From the IMG/VR virus record IMGVR_UViG_3300020392_000035, positions 1-36,071 of that record: 36,071 nt of DNA, one strand, 5' to 3'. Below the pieces are notes generated by a model that was not told the DNA's origin, did no database searches, and was given only the letters and a program-made list of their open reading frames with translations. The position numbers and the translations under genes are program-made. Below, piece by piece: positions 15,101 to 24,623 of the stretch (the first letter of the stretch is position 1; each line of letters starts with the position of its first letter). This stretch comes from a virus.

Positions 15101-18100
15101 CAGATTTACCAGTGGCATTACCTCCTGAGAAATAATAAACTGCACTATCAGTTAACAATGTAGCACTACTTGTTGCATCTTTAAATAACCTTAGTTCATT
15201 TAATGTATCTAGGTTGTTTGAGTCTATACTAATCCATTGGTTGGCATTAGAGTTAGGTATTGCAATACCAGCCTGTAGTAATCTATAACCTTGTACATCC
15301 GTCTTAACATATAAATGATCTGCTCCATCATAGGTTAGAGCAGTAAAGCCATTATCAACTGAGTTAATAGACTTTGCAATTGCAGTTGCAATCTCAGCGT
15401 TTGTTCCTAGTGCTGAGAAATTAGTAGAATTAAAAGTACCAGCAGATAAAGTAGTAGAAGCTCTAAAAGTATTGTTCTCTAAATCATAAGGTATTTGTAG
15501 TTCTTCAAATCTAAAGATAGAATTGAAATTACCTTGACCAGCTATCTGCGGCATTAGAGGATATAGAGAAGCTTTCTTCTCATATAATACAATAGAAGTA
15601 TCAGTTTCCTTTTCGAAAACTACATTTAAGTTTTCTAATAATTCAGTATAAGTCCATGTAAGAGAAGATATACTAAAGAACATCATACCTAACTTAACAT
15701 TAAGGTCTTCAACTAGATCAGCAATATCTGCAGTTGTAGTTAATCCTGTCATATTGTATACACTTCCACTTCCAGGGTTTCTGAGCGATATTGTAAGCTG
15801 ATCTCCAGCCGAATATCTAGTAAACTTAAGTCTATATGCCTGTTCTTTAGAAGGGAAGATTGCAAACTGGTCATTAATTGCCGGTGCACCAAGTACTGTA
15901 ACTTTTACAAAGTCACTACCAGGGTCAACATTAGTTACCATGTCTATTGAATTACCAGTTCTAGCCAATTTAACTTCAGCAGGTATTGCATTACCACTGT
16001 CTTCTACATTTACCTCTAGATTACTAGTATCATAGAATGTATTAGCATTAATCTTATAGAACTTCTCAGATATATTAGCATAACCTAATGTAGGTAATTC
16101 ATCAATTAGTTTAAAAGATGGGATAGCCGACTTAGGGTCATTGTTAATATATGAGTTTAGAGTTTTAAATCTTAACTTACCACTATTAGCAGATTCTAGA
16201 GTACCATACCCTGAATCAATGTCGTTTACATATATTCCAAAATATCTATTAACAGAGTAGTCTGAAGTCGTATTATCATCAAACAAGAACTCTAAGTTCA
16301 TTAAATTAGCACAAGCTAATGAGTTTCTTTCAAAACCACCTGTGATTAAATTATTACTTGCGATTAGAGTTTGGTCTTGTCTTACAAAATCTTTATGTAG
16401 GTATTCACCTTTACTAGTGAAACCACCTTTCTTAATATCGATACCATTGAATGAAGTTCTTTCATTCTGATCAAAGTTTACAGTGATTGGGTTTTTAGGG
16501 AATGACTCAGACTGAACGTGGTTTCTAATATAAGTACCTAATTCAGAGTCTCTCGTTAAGTCAAACGTCTTTACAATCTCACTGTTATTTAGAATTTCTT
16601 TCATGTTAGCGAAGTTAGAGCGCGTATCAAAATCTAAAGTACCTACTGGATCTTTTACTCTGAAGATAACGAATTTCTGAGGGATATTTTTATCTAACCA
16701 GATTGGTGCCATCATTCTAAGGTCTTCCTCATGAAGTTTAGAATAGTTATACACCGTACCGTAGTGATAATCCTCTTCTATTTGATTTTCAAAAGTCTCT
16801 TGTACTGTTAGATTAGAGAAAGACTCTTTCGCTAAATATACTTGGTCTGACGGAGTATTAGTATTCATAAAGAATCTAGGTAAATCATAAGACCATTGTC
16901 CTGTTTTGCTTAAAGCAAATTTCTTATATTCAACTGATGCTAACTCTTTAGTAGCCTCAATAGATTCGATAAACATTTTACCGTTTGAGTTAACCACTAA
17001 TTTAGCATTAGTTGATAGTTTTGGGTTCGTTCTTAATAGAGGTTTAGATAAATCATCTAACTGATAGTTCTTCTCTAACTTAAAGTTAGGTACTGATCTG
17101 TTAATTATCTCAGCATTATCTACTGTAGCTAGAGTGTACGAGCCAAGAGGTGTCTGTCCAGTTACACATGCGTTACAGTCTGTATATCCATAGTTAATAA
17201 CAGCACCAGAAGTAAGACCTAAGTCTACTGCATTTATCTCTAGTGGTCGAACATCATTACCTTGATATTCTGCCATAAGGCTTATTTGCTCAACAGCATC
17301 TTCAATGTTTACTCCTTCAAGACGATGCATTATTTGCATACAACTTATTAGTGTATCTCCACCGATAGTCGATTGGTCCTCTGCATTCATGTTGCCAAAA
17401 CCGTTCGCATAGACTGCAGCATCTACAAACTCTTTAATATATGATGAAGAGCCAGCCTCTTTGGTATGTAGACCATCTACAATATACAGTGGCCAATAAG
17501 GTATTCCATTTTCTATTTTAGCAACACATGAGTAGAAAGCATAGAATATATTAACTCTTGAGTCAGAATTACCTTGAACTCGGTAAGTAGTATTACCTGC
17601 TGGTCTATCGAACTGCGTTGAGCAGCTTCCTAGCTGTATACCTGGACCTCCTACAGTTAGAGCTAAATAGTCTGGTGAGTTCGGATCCGTATTTACACCC
17701 AACCATCTGTAGTCAGTATTATAGCCAGATGAATTATCATTCTCAAAGATAGCAAATTTCGAGTTGGTTTGGTCAAAGGTCGGTAAGCCGTTGTTGTCTG
17801 TAGATGAAGGTAAGAAAACTGTTGTAGGCCAAGAGCCTTCATAATCTACCTGAGTAGCTAATTCTTGAGTAGTGTAAATCATTAGCTGATTTTGCAATGC
17901 ATACTCTAACTTCTCTTTATCGCCAAGTTGGTCAACACCATCTTGGTTGTCTGCTCTAAAGTAAATAGTAGCTAATGTTAATTCAGCTTGTTCACTAGTA
18001 CAACCAGTGTCTACTCGCTCTCTATCATTTGCGTTATACCATACTTTAGCTTCGTAAGTTTGGTAAACAATTTCATCAGGACATGTATTCTTATATAATG

Positions 18101-20873
18101 CAAGTCCATTCTGATCTGTTACTGGTTGGCCCTGTACATCTGTAACTTGAACGAATTGACCGTTAACTATCTCAAAGTAGGAGCCTCCTTCAGATGGAGT
18201 TCTATAAAAACCATCTGGAACAATTACCGAACTTGGTATAGAACTAATAGGATTGCCTGCATAAAAGTTTGCATTAGCCTCGTTTGTAAACAGAGTACCT
18301 GTAGGAATATCATTTACCCTAACATCAGTTACCTGTTCTAAAGTAGCATTATTTACATTTGTTGTATCTACGACATTTTGCCATAGGGTAGCCTGTTCAT
18401 AACCTCCAACATGACATACACCATCAGCATCGTCTGAATAATAACCTATAATTGGCCAAGCATTACCTGTAGATATAGAACAGTTAACAGTTGAAATAAT
18501 TACACCACTAGTATCAATTTGTAAAGAAATAGTTGTAGGAGTTCCACCTATATTTTGAAATACTGATAACCACTGTGCGTTAGTTGAACTAGAAGAAACC
18601 TCATTACTTACAGTTCCACCACTATTATTAGCGGTTTGGTAAATAGAATCTCCTGCTTGTAATTCTGCGATAGTGGTTGCTTGATTAGCAGCATCTAAAT
18701 ATGCTGCAGTAGTTGTAGGAGTTGTACATGCTATTTCAGCAGAACTAGCGAATACGTTTGCTCTTTGAATCTGTACAATTGGTACAGGAGTTACTTCATA
18801 AGAGAATGTGATAGGGTGGTTACTAGCAGGGCTTACACCATATTGATCTGCTACAGTAATTTCAAATGTTACAGTCTGAGTTTGACCCTGTGTCATTCCA
18901 GTTAAACTGGCTGCATAACTAACAACTAAACCATTGATAGAAACATTACCACCACCAACTTGGTTTTGAACCGCTAATGTAATGTTACCGTCTCCATCGT
19001 CATCGGAAATAAAAGGAGCTAGGTCAACATCATTTTGGTCGTATTGGTTAATTTGATATGAACCTGTAGTCGGAAAGTTCTGTTGTGAAACTACCGGAGG
19101 GTCATTACTCTCTGATAATAGAGTAAATGTAACTGTTGCAGGAGCAGCTGCAAACTCACCTTGGTCGTCCTCGACAGTAATATAAGCTGTTTCATTTATG
19201 TTACTTTGACCTACACCTAAATTAGTGCCACTAGGTTTTGATAACGTAAATACAGTGTTGCCGATGTTAGAGTTACTAGCTAAGTCTACTTGTGATAAAC
19301 TAGGTAATCCTGGAAATGCAATTCTTGCACTTGGATCGTCATTTGCATTAGTCCAGTAATAATTTAAAGTACCAAGACTCTCATCTTGTGGGTTTCCATT
19401 AACAACAGAAGCTACATTAAATTGAGTTGAAGTACCCTGAGTACCATAACCATTTACAGAAACACCAAAACTTGAAATTGTTGGAGCAGTGTTCGCCGGT
19501 GGACCAACTGTGATTGTAATAGTCTTTGTTAGAGTATTACCATCCGAGTCTTCTGCTGTATACGTGAATGAATCTGTGGCATTACCACTAGCACCAAAAG
19601 TTGGATTAGGAGTATAAATTACAGTAGGTTGTCCATTATTAGCATCTAAAAAATCACCTACACCTAGAGCTACTTGGTTAGCAGTTAAGTCATATAGAGT
19701 ACCATTTGGTGGTAAACTTGCTATCTTAATAGCCGGCATACCGTCTTGAACATCACTAACAGCTTGACCTCCTAGGTTGGTAAAGTCAATTTGTAAAGAG
19801 TTACCTGTAATTACGGAAGCACTTTGCCAATCCCATGCTACTAGTCCAGTACCTGATTGTGTAATAGTTATAGTACTAGAAGTTACACCATTATCATCTG
19901 GGTGTGATAGGATTATGTCGACACTTCTATCATTTGTGTTAGGATTACTGACTGAATATGTATATGCTGGAACGGTAATGTTTAATGAACCACCACTTGG
20001 AGTCCCTCCGTTTTGAACAAACCCAACATCACCTGCAGCAGTATTCCAGTTAGTCTGATTGGTAAAACCAATGTTGTTACTTATGCTTAACGCCTGGCTC
20101 GCCCCAGTCATCTGGAATGTTCTTATGTTACTTCCACCTGCTGTAGCAACAGTTAGAGCAGAATTATCATCCCATTCAATATCAAGTTGCGCCGTTGATG
20201 TATCAGCTATCGCAATAGACGCTAGCGTGCCATCTGTTAGTTGAACTGTAAAAGTCTCATTACCTTCATTTGTCTGGTCATCGGCTGTAACCAGGTTAAT
20301 CTCTATTGGGTTTGTACCCAGTGTAAAATCTAATTCTGCTTGAGTATTTGACGCATTGTATTGGAATGGCCATGAATTAAAATCAGCCGAAGTCGCACTA
20401 CCGCCAGTTGTTAGAATAGGTTTCATTGATGGAGTTCCGGTCTCTGTAACTATTATCTTAAAAGGTACATTCTCATTAACAGTAGAGACTTGATTACCAT
20501 TTAATAGTTCAGTACTAATCTGGTATGTTGGACCTAGTGTTACAGAAACAACTTCACCTAGAGCAGGTCCACCACTACCAGAGAGGTCTACACCAGATAT
20601 TTCAACAACCTTGTTTGTAGGGGTTGGCCCATCATTTGCATCATCCGATGTGTAAAAGAACTCATTACTACCACCATCACCACTAAATGCAGTTGTATAA
20701 CCTGTATCGGTATATAGAATATCTCCAACTGCTATTGAACTAATAGACTGGTAATGCAATGTAGTATCGGTAACGCCGAGACTATTTGCAGCTGCAGCTT
20801 TATCCGCAGGGCCATTTTCAAATGCTAGTGCAGATGAATTTCGTAGTGATCCGTGAAATATAATTTGTGCCAT
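12159..20873 (-). CDS. Giant multi-domain virion protein (2904 aa) with Calx-beta, BACON-like and cadherin-like domains
   Basis: This is the largest gene in the window. After an N-terminal module (1-110) come a Calx-beta-like domain (about 134-225, with VTADDQTNEGNETFTVQL), a BACON-like beta-sandwich (about 238-341, ending SSTITITQSG), and cadherin/Ig-like domains (about 350-700) with DSFTYTAEDSDGNT and DPPVVS-type joins. A Cys-containing region follows (about 700-1230), then about 1650 residues of beta-rich sequence without recognisable repeats, probably the part built into the tail or baseplate. BACON and cadherin-like domains typically bind carbohydrate or proteins at surfaces, so host adsorption is the likely role. 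A GATATATAATA element lies 32 nt upstream. Domain calls are by eye. The region past residue 1230 is unassigned. Confidence 0.85.
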   Translation of the reverse strand: MAQIIFHGSLRNSSALAFENGPADKAAAANSLGVTDTTLHYQSISSIAVGDILYTDTGYTTAFSGDGGSNEFFYTSDDANDGPTPTNKVVEISGVDLSGSGGPALGEVVSVTLGPTYQISTELLNGNQVSTVNENVPFKIIVTETGTPSMKPILTTGGSATSADFNSWPFQYNASNTQAELDFTLGTNPIEINLVTADDQTNEGNETFTVQLTDGTLASIAIADTSTAQLDIEWDDNSALTVATAGGSNIRTFQMTGASQALSISNNIGFTNQTNWNTAAGDVGFVQNGGTPSGGSLNITVPAYTYSVSNPNTNDRSVDIILSHPDDNGVTSSTITITQSGTGLVAWDWQSASVITGNSLQIDFTNLGGQAVSDVQDGMPAIKIASLPPNGTLYDLTANQVALGVGDFLDANNGQPTVIYTPNPTFGASGNATDSFTYTAEDSDGNTLTKTITITVGPPANTAPTISSFGVSVNGYGTQGTSTQFNVASVVNGNPQDESLGTLNYYWTNANDDPSARIAFPGLPSLSQVDLASNSNIGNTVFTLSKPSGTNLGVGQSNINETAYITVEDDQGEFAAAPATVTFTLLSESNDPPVVSQQNFPTTGSYQINQYDQNDVDLAPFISDDDGDGNITLAVQNQVGGGNVSINGLVVSYAASLTGMTQGQTQTVTFEITVADQYGVSPASNHPITFSYEVTPVPIVQIQRANVFASSAEIACTTPTTTAAYLDAANQATTIAELQAGDSIYQTANNSGGTVSNEVSSSSTNAQWLSVFQNIGGTPTTISLQIDTSGVIISTVNCSISTGNAWPIIGYYSDDADGVCHVGGYEQATLWQNVVDTTNVNNATLEQVTDVRVNDIPTGTLFTNEANANFYAGNPISSIPSSVIVPDGFYRTPSEGGSYFEIVNGQFVQVTDVQGQPVTDQNGLALYKNTCPDEIVYQTYEAKVWYNANDRERVDTGCTSEQAELTLATIYFRADNQDGVDQLGDKEKLEYALQNQLMIYTTQELATQVDYEGSWPTTVFLPSSTDNNGLPTFDQTNSKFAIFENDNSSGYNTDYRWLGVNTDPNSPDYLALTVGGPGIQLGSCSTQFDRPAGNTTYRVQGNSDSRVNIFYAFYSCVAKIENGIPYWPLYIVDGLHTKEAGSSSYIKEFVDAAVYANGFGNMNAEDQSTIGGDTLISCMQIMHRLEGVNIEDAVEQISLMAEYQGNDVRPLEINAVDLGLTSGAVINYGYTDCNACVTGQTPLGSYTLATVDNAEIINRSVPNFKLEKNYQLDDLSKPLLRTNPKLSTNAKLVVNSNGKMFIESIEATKELASVEYKKFALSKTGQWSYDLPRFFMNTNTPSDQVYLAKESFSNLTVQETFENQIEEDYHYGTVYNYSKLHEEDLRMMAPIWLDKNIPQKFVIFRVKDPVGTLDFDTRSNFANMKEILNNSEIVKTFDLTRDSELGTYIRNHVQSESFPKNPITVNFDQNERTSFNGIDIKKGGFTSKGEYLHKDFVRQDQTLIASNNLITGGFERNSLACANLMNLEFLFDDNTTSDYSVNRYFGIYVNDIDSGYGTLESANSGKLRFKTLNSYINNDPKSAIPSFKLIDELPTLGYANISEKFYKINANTFYDTSNLEVNVEDSGNAIPAEVKLARTGNSIDMVTNVDPGSDFVKVTVLGAPAINDQFAIFPSKEQAYRLKFTRYSAGDQLTISLRNPGSGSVYNMTGLTTTADIADLVEDLNVKLGMMFFSISSLTWTYTELLENLNVVFEKETDTSIVLYEKKASLYPLMPQIAGQGNFNSIFRFEELQIPYDLENNTFRASTTLSAGTFNSTNFSALGTNAEIATAIAKSINSVDNGFTALTYDGADHLYVKTDVQGYRLLQAGIAIPNSNANQWISIDSNNLDTLNELRLFKDATSSATLLTDSAVYYFSGGNATGKSALVTLDSVSDVNVGDFIETKSSGIYNKIVDIVDDIERLPLQYNKLILEKVNTIESGEIEIYADNLVRLGMFSAFDIHDMNFDFYDTANSDLKELQYETPANIAYEPETDNQNDIYPFGDKQNNEFTTDPVSYFTGLQDILQEEVTDADNNSIVTSEFDRLQENYLKQYAVTSRVVPTINKWVLKDTKTVREQPYYLNTNEAFGRSNFAPDLTSDGRNRLGMTHEWFYLNNLPKYLKENQGTNSSPFYRLNDSFSYINFMDGFEITPSIFKDTNFDYFDRFFVTEGFECKAPNTYKTFVKTNLQKKYTKVDGGNNKAFATTIFKGLKVIFKNRKEFIEDNPADFVRSPEFNGYRFSILLNVRTAQETNDVSYEVIQNKKFKYVVFFINLNLDDLWSDGSLNRKLLYELNHSLVWKGEQNTFAFSDIKLDGSMDLININMDPNSSDYLLVNGLVHGNDTIPQYFEQINKNEEDEFGTIEVKVQTWFGPRIYQLKLLSVEGQDTLLLSEPPLDITDGVNNAVAADFSNMPYSFQYNAEYTYVNGGVNAYRNILDSLAAKEVAEMLLRQPNNVTYTTIDTDGTSSNNRFIILLEDGTEVVKESFIVTVEDDDKPESFKLFSGNIGFDLAQGLTYFPFLIRQNSSYTVDTRPVITFTDVYTHMKTNTLQSTANTGELLLEEQMYKHSLSDADEISLARDFYKRYNRCGVALNLGFIYDDGAHDKGWGLIRNHFYRKVNEFNASGVTKLSATSDKPPLYPLIGEIAIDKKDVHTFRSSWDKNYYTRSLSGGESELVPGTFETKEEKSYLSSTIMKIKDSYTLLNFSINNVDSEEEQEDILLNSTNQADVVVFEDKTRIVMDFYITTTIRKALSTDGVLATIQDYVAVGDSAEDKTTLKDDAELYIDENLVNLFGIQQIKLFTRRIKGVDSSIELAATVDALDDGGFAQDQNFSFRAHEQKPLNFRLIYNKRLGYSYRIKPMIKITS
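12212..12222 (-). promoter_or_regulatory. Late-promoter-like element GATATATAATA inside the giant gene
   Basis: An exact copy of the recurrent 11-mer, located in the last codons of the giant gene (encoding part of RLIYNKRL) and 55 nt upstream of the ATG at 12156. It would let the collagen-like gene and those after it be transcribed independently of the 8.7-kb gene. Its distance is larger than for the other four copies. Confidence 0.5.
13768..17695. repeat. 28-bp imperfect direct repeat within the giant gene
   Basis: Positions 13768-13795 and 17668-17695 share 26 of 28 bases, centred on GAGTTCGGATCC. Both are read in the same coding frame and encode DPNSSDYL and DPNSPDYL respectively. Flanking protein sequence differs, and third codon positions are conserved too. 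Confidence 0.6.
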
Positions 20874-20905
20874 TCAGTTCTATTCTTATTTGAGAATTTC
20901 TTCTC

Positions 20906-20916
20906 TATTATATATC
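20906..20916 (-). promoter_or_regulatory. Late-promoter-like element GATATATAATA before the giant gene
   Basis: An exact copy of the recurrent 11-mer in the 68-nt gap before the giant gene, ending 32 nt upstream of its ATG at 20873. The gap holds little else apart from a small GAGAA-GAAA-TTCTC inverted repeat next to the element. Confidence 0.65.
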
Positions 20917-20941
20917 TACCTTAGCAGGCTGATACATTATA

Positions 20942-23900
20942 TTATCTGAGTAACTGAGCAGCTCTAATAGAGTTTAAGTTCTTACCTTTTGGACCATACT
21001 TAGCAAACACTTCTAAATCAAATGAGAATTGTTCACCAAACTTGTCAAAAATATCTAAACCTATTTTCTTAGTGTAAGTTAGGTTGTTGTATGCTAGTCT
21101 AGCAAAACCACCAATCCTTCCTGTATCTGTAGACTCGTTGTTGCCAAAGTAATCAGTCATTCTATATTGGAAAACAATATCTACAGAAACTGCGTTAGAC
21201 TCATTATCTTTTTTTGCGTTTATTTCTTTTTTAGATCTTTTAGTTTCACCACTTACTTTTAATGTGTCCGTGTTAACAGGAGACATGAATAAGAAAGCTC
21301 CACAAGATCTACCACCTAATAAATACTGGTCATTAGCATCAAAAGACATTTTAATTGGTCTAACAATTTCAGGTTTAGCTGCAGCTAGAGTAGCGTCATA
21401 TAAACCTTCACCATCGTGATATGCAACTTGTTGTTTTGCTTTTACCTGATTTGTATTAACATCATAACCAAAGATACTAAAGATAGTAGCACCTGTTGCT
21501 TGTGTTGCAGTCTTAGGCATTGAGAAAATCATAGACTTTCTAGTATTAGCTAAATTCATACCAGTACCCGGTACACCATTATAGTCAGTATAAGCAGATT
21601 GCCAGATATTTTCAATTAGCGGGTGGTCTTTATGTAAGAATAAACCAGTGTTGTATTGAGTTAGAGTTACGTTCGACGTGCTTGATACATTAATTTTATT
21701 CACATTCCAATCAGTTGCCGCAGCGCCTACGTTAGAGTTATTAAAGTTACCTGACCAAATAAAGTTATTTGTATTACCGTCATTCGCAGTTGCACCTGGC
21801 CATGGCTGATCGTTTGTATTAGTAGATAACTCATACTCATAGTCGTCAATCGTCGCTGTTTCACCTGCTGTTAGTATATTAAGAGGTGATAAAATGTAAT
21901 GTGGGTTTTGATTTGCAACATCCATAAATCTACTGTAGATAAACTGACCTCTTCTTTGAGCTGACTGATATGGAGCATCAGATGTTTTCTCAAAATTCTC
22001 AGTTGCTACATTTTGATATTGGATAGGAGTTAAATCATAGTTACCCTCTTCTTGATAATAATTATCTCTTTCTACTTTAGTATCAACAGCAGCACCACTT
22101 TGGTCATTTAATCCAATACCAAAACCATTTGTAGCAGCTTCACCTGCAGTAAACGATCTATAAGCTGGTTTGTTTCTATCACCAATTAATCTAGAAACTA
22201 ATTCTAGTTTAGTAGATTTACTATTTTCTAATTGTAGTTTAAATGTCTTAGTAACAATGTGTCCTTTTCTAATTGTTAAGTCTGCAACTTCATCCACATA
22301 GTAACCAGCGAATAATTGAGTTGTAGTATCTTTTACAATGTTTGTAACTGTTCCGTCTTCTGCAACAATCTTAACAACCAATTCTCCAACTTCAGCTTCA
22401 ACAGTACCTTTAAGTCCTGCAATCTGTGCTTCTAATTCAGCAATCTTGTCATATACTGAGATTGGTTTTTGCTCTGGTGATAGGAAACCAGATGCTATAT
22501 TAGTTGCAACGTGAGCATAATAATTTTCATTTGCAGTAAACGCATCGCCTAAGTGTGTGAATAGGCCTTGAGCAGTTAATTCTTCTGTGATTTGAACTTT
22601 AGCAAGTTCAGCAGTATTTTTCTCTACTACTTGCTCAACGTCAGTTGTATCTATTTCTTCTTCTGGGAATGCAACAGTTATTGACTCAGACCAATCAGAC
22701 ATTATTGGGTTTTGAGGATAACCTGCTTCAGAGATAGACTTAATTCTAACCTCTACTAATTCACCTTGGTTAACAGCAATATCTAATTGATTAAAGTTAA
22801 TTTCTTGTCCATCTTCAATTTTAGTATCTTGCCATGTAAACTTTTTAGAGATATTACCATTATTATCAATAGACTTAGCTCTTTCTCTTACTTTAGTTTT
22901 CTTTTCAACCCAGTTTGAGAAGATAGCCTGTTTCTCTCTACCGTTATCTGTAAACTTAAGCTGTGAAGCTTCGGCAGCCTTTCCTGAAGTGGATAGGTAT
23001 CTATATTGTACAACGAATTGTACTACATTCTGATCTAATGTATCTGCTACTTGTTTTGGAGCTGGAATTGCCCAGAAACCTCTAATTCTATATTTAGGTT
23101 TTACTTTAGTAGCATTTGACGCAGCAGCAAGAGATTGAATTTGAGTTACAATAGAGTTAAATAACTTAGCTTCAGAAGCTCTCTCCTCGATTAGAGCATT
23201 TAACTCATTCTTGTCTTTATCTTTCTGAACTTGTGACTCATATTTCTTACTTGCAATCTCAGCTCTCTTCTTAGTGATAGTATCATCTAACTTCTTAACA
23301 GCCTCATCGACAGCAATTTTATCAGCGTTTAATTTTCTAATTTTATCAGCAGTATCATTTTCACTAACGTGTTTATTGATTTGAACTACTTTAAAGTTAT
23401 CAGCAACTAGAAGGGGAGCATCTGGAGTTACACCAACTGTTGCTGGTGGGATATTGTCTTCTTTAATTGAAGTAATAAATTTACCAAAGTCTGCTACATT
23501 CTCTTTATAGAAGTCTGATAATAGGATAACAGAGCCATCGTCTTGTACGAGCTCTAAATCATTTGTGTAATAACCAATACCTGGTGACCATTTCTCTGCT
23601 AAGATCTTAGACTCAGGGTCAATTGCTTTTACGAATAGTAATACTCTTTCATCAAAACCAACTGGAGCCTCAATGTTTAAATTGTTATCTCCAGCTTTAA
23701 ATACTGCTAGAGAACCTGCACCAATCTTAATTGCTTCATAGCCCTCAACGAGTCTGAGTTCAACCTGACGAGTCGATGCATCCAGCTTGTCAATTACATA
23801 TCTTGTGTTTTTAGCGCCACCAGTAACCATCAGTTCGTCTCCAACGCGGAGTAATTCAGTCTGATCTAGGTCTTTCTCATTATCTGAGTAAGTTAATTTA

Positions 23901-24622
23901 TCTAAAGTATAAAGTTTGATAGCAGTTTTTATAGTTGCACCATTCTCTACAACTTCTCTCTTAGAGTTTGAGATTGATAGAACATCAAATGTACCAGTAT
24001 ACTGTTGGCTTCTATATGGCATATCTCTCGTCTCTTCATCTACGATATATGCTATATTGTTATTGACAATATCTCTAATTGCAGTTAGATAATCAATGTT
24101 ATCTTGGTTTCTATAATTATCATTAAAGAAATCTACTGCAACTTGATTTGTACCATCAAATAAAATTCTTTTAACGACAACTCTCTCAGTGTCGTTTGGT
24201 ATCTGTCCACTCACATCCATGGATGTAGTTAACATTGGGTTTAAGAAATCTTCTACAAAATAGTTAGGCTTAGTAGCAAAAAGAGTTGGTCTTGCTAAAG
24301 CTGTAATATCATTTGCTGGAGTCTTTAGAGAAGTAGTGATAATGTTTTGGAAAGTACCATCTGGTAATTTAACCCTAGTACTACCTTTACCTAATCCTGC
24401 AAGTGCTTTTAGATTATTGTCTAATCTCTCTAGCTCTTTCTTCATAAAACCAAACCCAGGTACAGATACTAGTTTAGTACCCTCGTCAGTTAAAATCTCT
24501 AACGGGATGTCCTTTTGGTTTGTAGTTATCGCTTCATTGATGCGCTCAAAAGTCTTTAGAGAATTAGTGTTAATCTCTAAAAGTTTCTTCAAGGAATTAG
24601 ATATGGAGTTGTTAGTGTTCAT
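20942..24622 (-). CDS. Large tail/baseplate structural protein (1226 aa)
   Basis: The 1226-residue protein starts MNTNNSISNSLKKLLEINTN with a helical N-terminus, then a long beta-rich region. A strongly charged coiled coil lies at about residues 410-490 (KIRKLNADKIAVDEAVKKL and onward). A fibronectin type III-like segment follows (VEVRIKSISEAGYPQNP ... MSDWSESITVAFP), then a second short coiled coil (KIAELEAQIAGLKG), and a C-terminal beta-rich half. There are no catalytic motifs. The mix suggests an elongated, probably trimeric structural component of the tail or baseplate periphery. I cannot match it to a T4 gene product. It starts 1 nt after the stop of the 645-residue gene and is followed by the giant gene with its own promoter-like element. 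Confidence 0.75.
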   Translation of the reverse strand: MNTNNSISNSLKKLLEINTNSLKTFERINEAITTNQKDIPLEILTDEGTKLVSVPGFGFMKKELERLDNNLKALAGLGKGSTRVKLPDGTFQNIITTSLKTPANDITALARPTLFATKPNYFVEDFLNPMLTTSMDVSGQIPNDTERVVVKRILFDGTNQVAVDFFNDNYRNQDNIDYLTAIRDIVNNNIAYIVDEETRDMPYRSQQYTGTFDVLSISNSKREVVENGATIKTAIKLYTLDKLTYSDNEKDLDQTELLRVGDELMVTGGAKNTRYVIDKLDASTRQVELRLVEGYEAIKIGAGSLAVFKAGDNNLNIEAPVGFDERVLLFVKAIDPESKILAEKWSPGIGYYTNDLELVQDDGSVILLSDFYKENVADFGKFITSIKEDNIPPATVGVTPDAPLLVADNFKVVQINKHVSENDTADKIRKLNADKIAVDEAVKKLDDTITKKRAEIASKKYESQVQKDKDKNELNALIEERASEAKLFNSIVTQIQSLAAASNATKVKPKYRIRGFWAIPAPKQVADTLDQNVVQFVVQYRYLSTSGKAAEASQLKFTDNGREKQAIFSNWVEKKTKVRERAKSIDNNGNISKKFTWQDTKIEDGQEINFNQLDIAVNQGELVEVRIKSISEAGYPQNPIMSDWSESITVAFPEEEIDTTDVEQVVEKNTAELAKVQITEELTAQGLFTHLGDAFTANENYYAHVATNIASGFLSPEQKPISVYDKIAELEAQIAGLKGTVEAEVGELVVKIVAEDGTVTNIVKDTTTQLFAGYYVDEVADLTIRKGHIVTKTFKLQLENSKSTKLELVSRLIGDRNKPAYRSFTAGEAATNGFGIGLNDQSGAAVDTKVERDNYYQEEGNYDLTPIQYQNVATENFEKTSDAPYQSAQRRGQFIYSRFMDVANQNPHYILSPLNILTAGETATIDDYEYELSTNTNDQPWPGATANDGNTNNFIWSGNFNNSNVGAAATDWNVNKINVSSTSNVTLTQYNTGLFLHKDHPLIENIWQSAYTDYNGVPGTGMNLANTRKSMIFSMPKTATQATGATIFSIFGYDVNTNQVKAKQQVAYHDGEGLYDATLAAAKPEIVRPIKMSFDANDQYLLGGRSCGAFLFMSPVNTDTLKVSGETKRSKKEINAKKDNESNAVSVDIVFQYRMTDYFGNNESTDTGRIGGFARLAYNNLTYTKKIGLDIFDKFGEQFSFDLEVFAKYGPKGKNLNSIRAAQLLR

Positions 24623-24623
24623 A

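Noticed and set aside
20892-20905. GAGAA-GAAA-TTCTC hairpin with a GAAA tetraloop at the 5' end of the giant-gene transcript
   Set aside because: The transcript start expected from the adjacent promoter-like element would fall inside the stem, so the hairpin may never form. The stem is also short and AT-rich.
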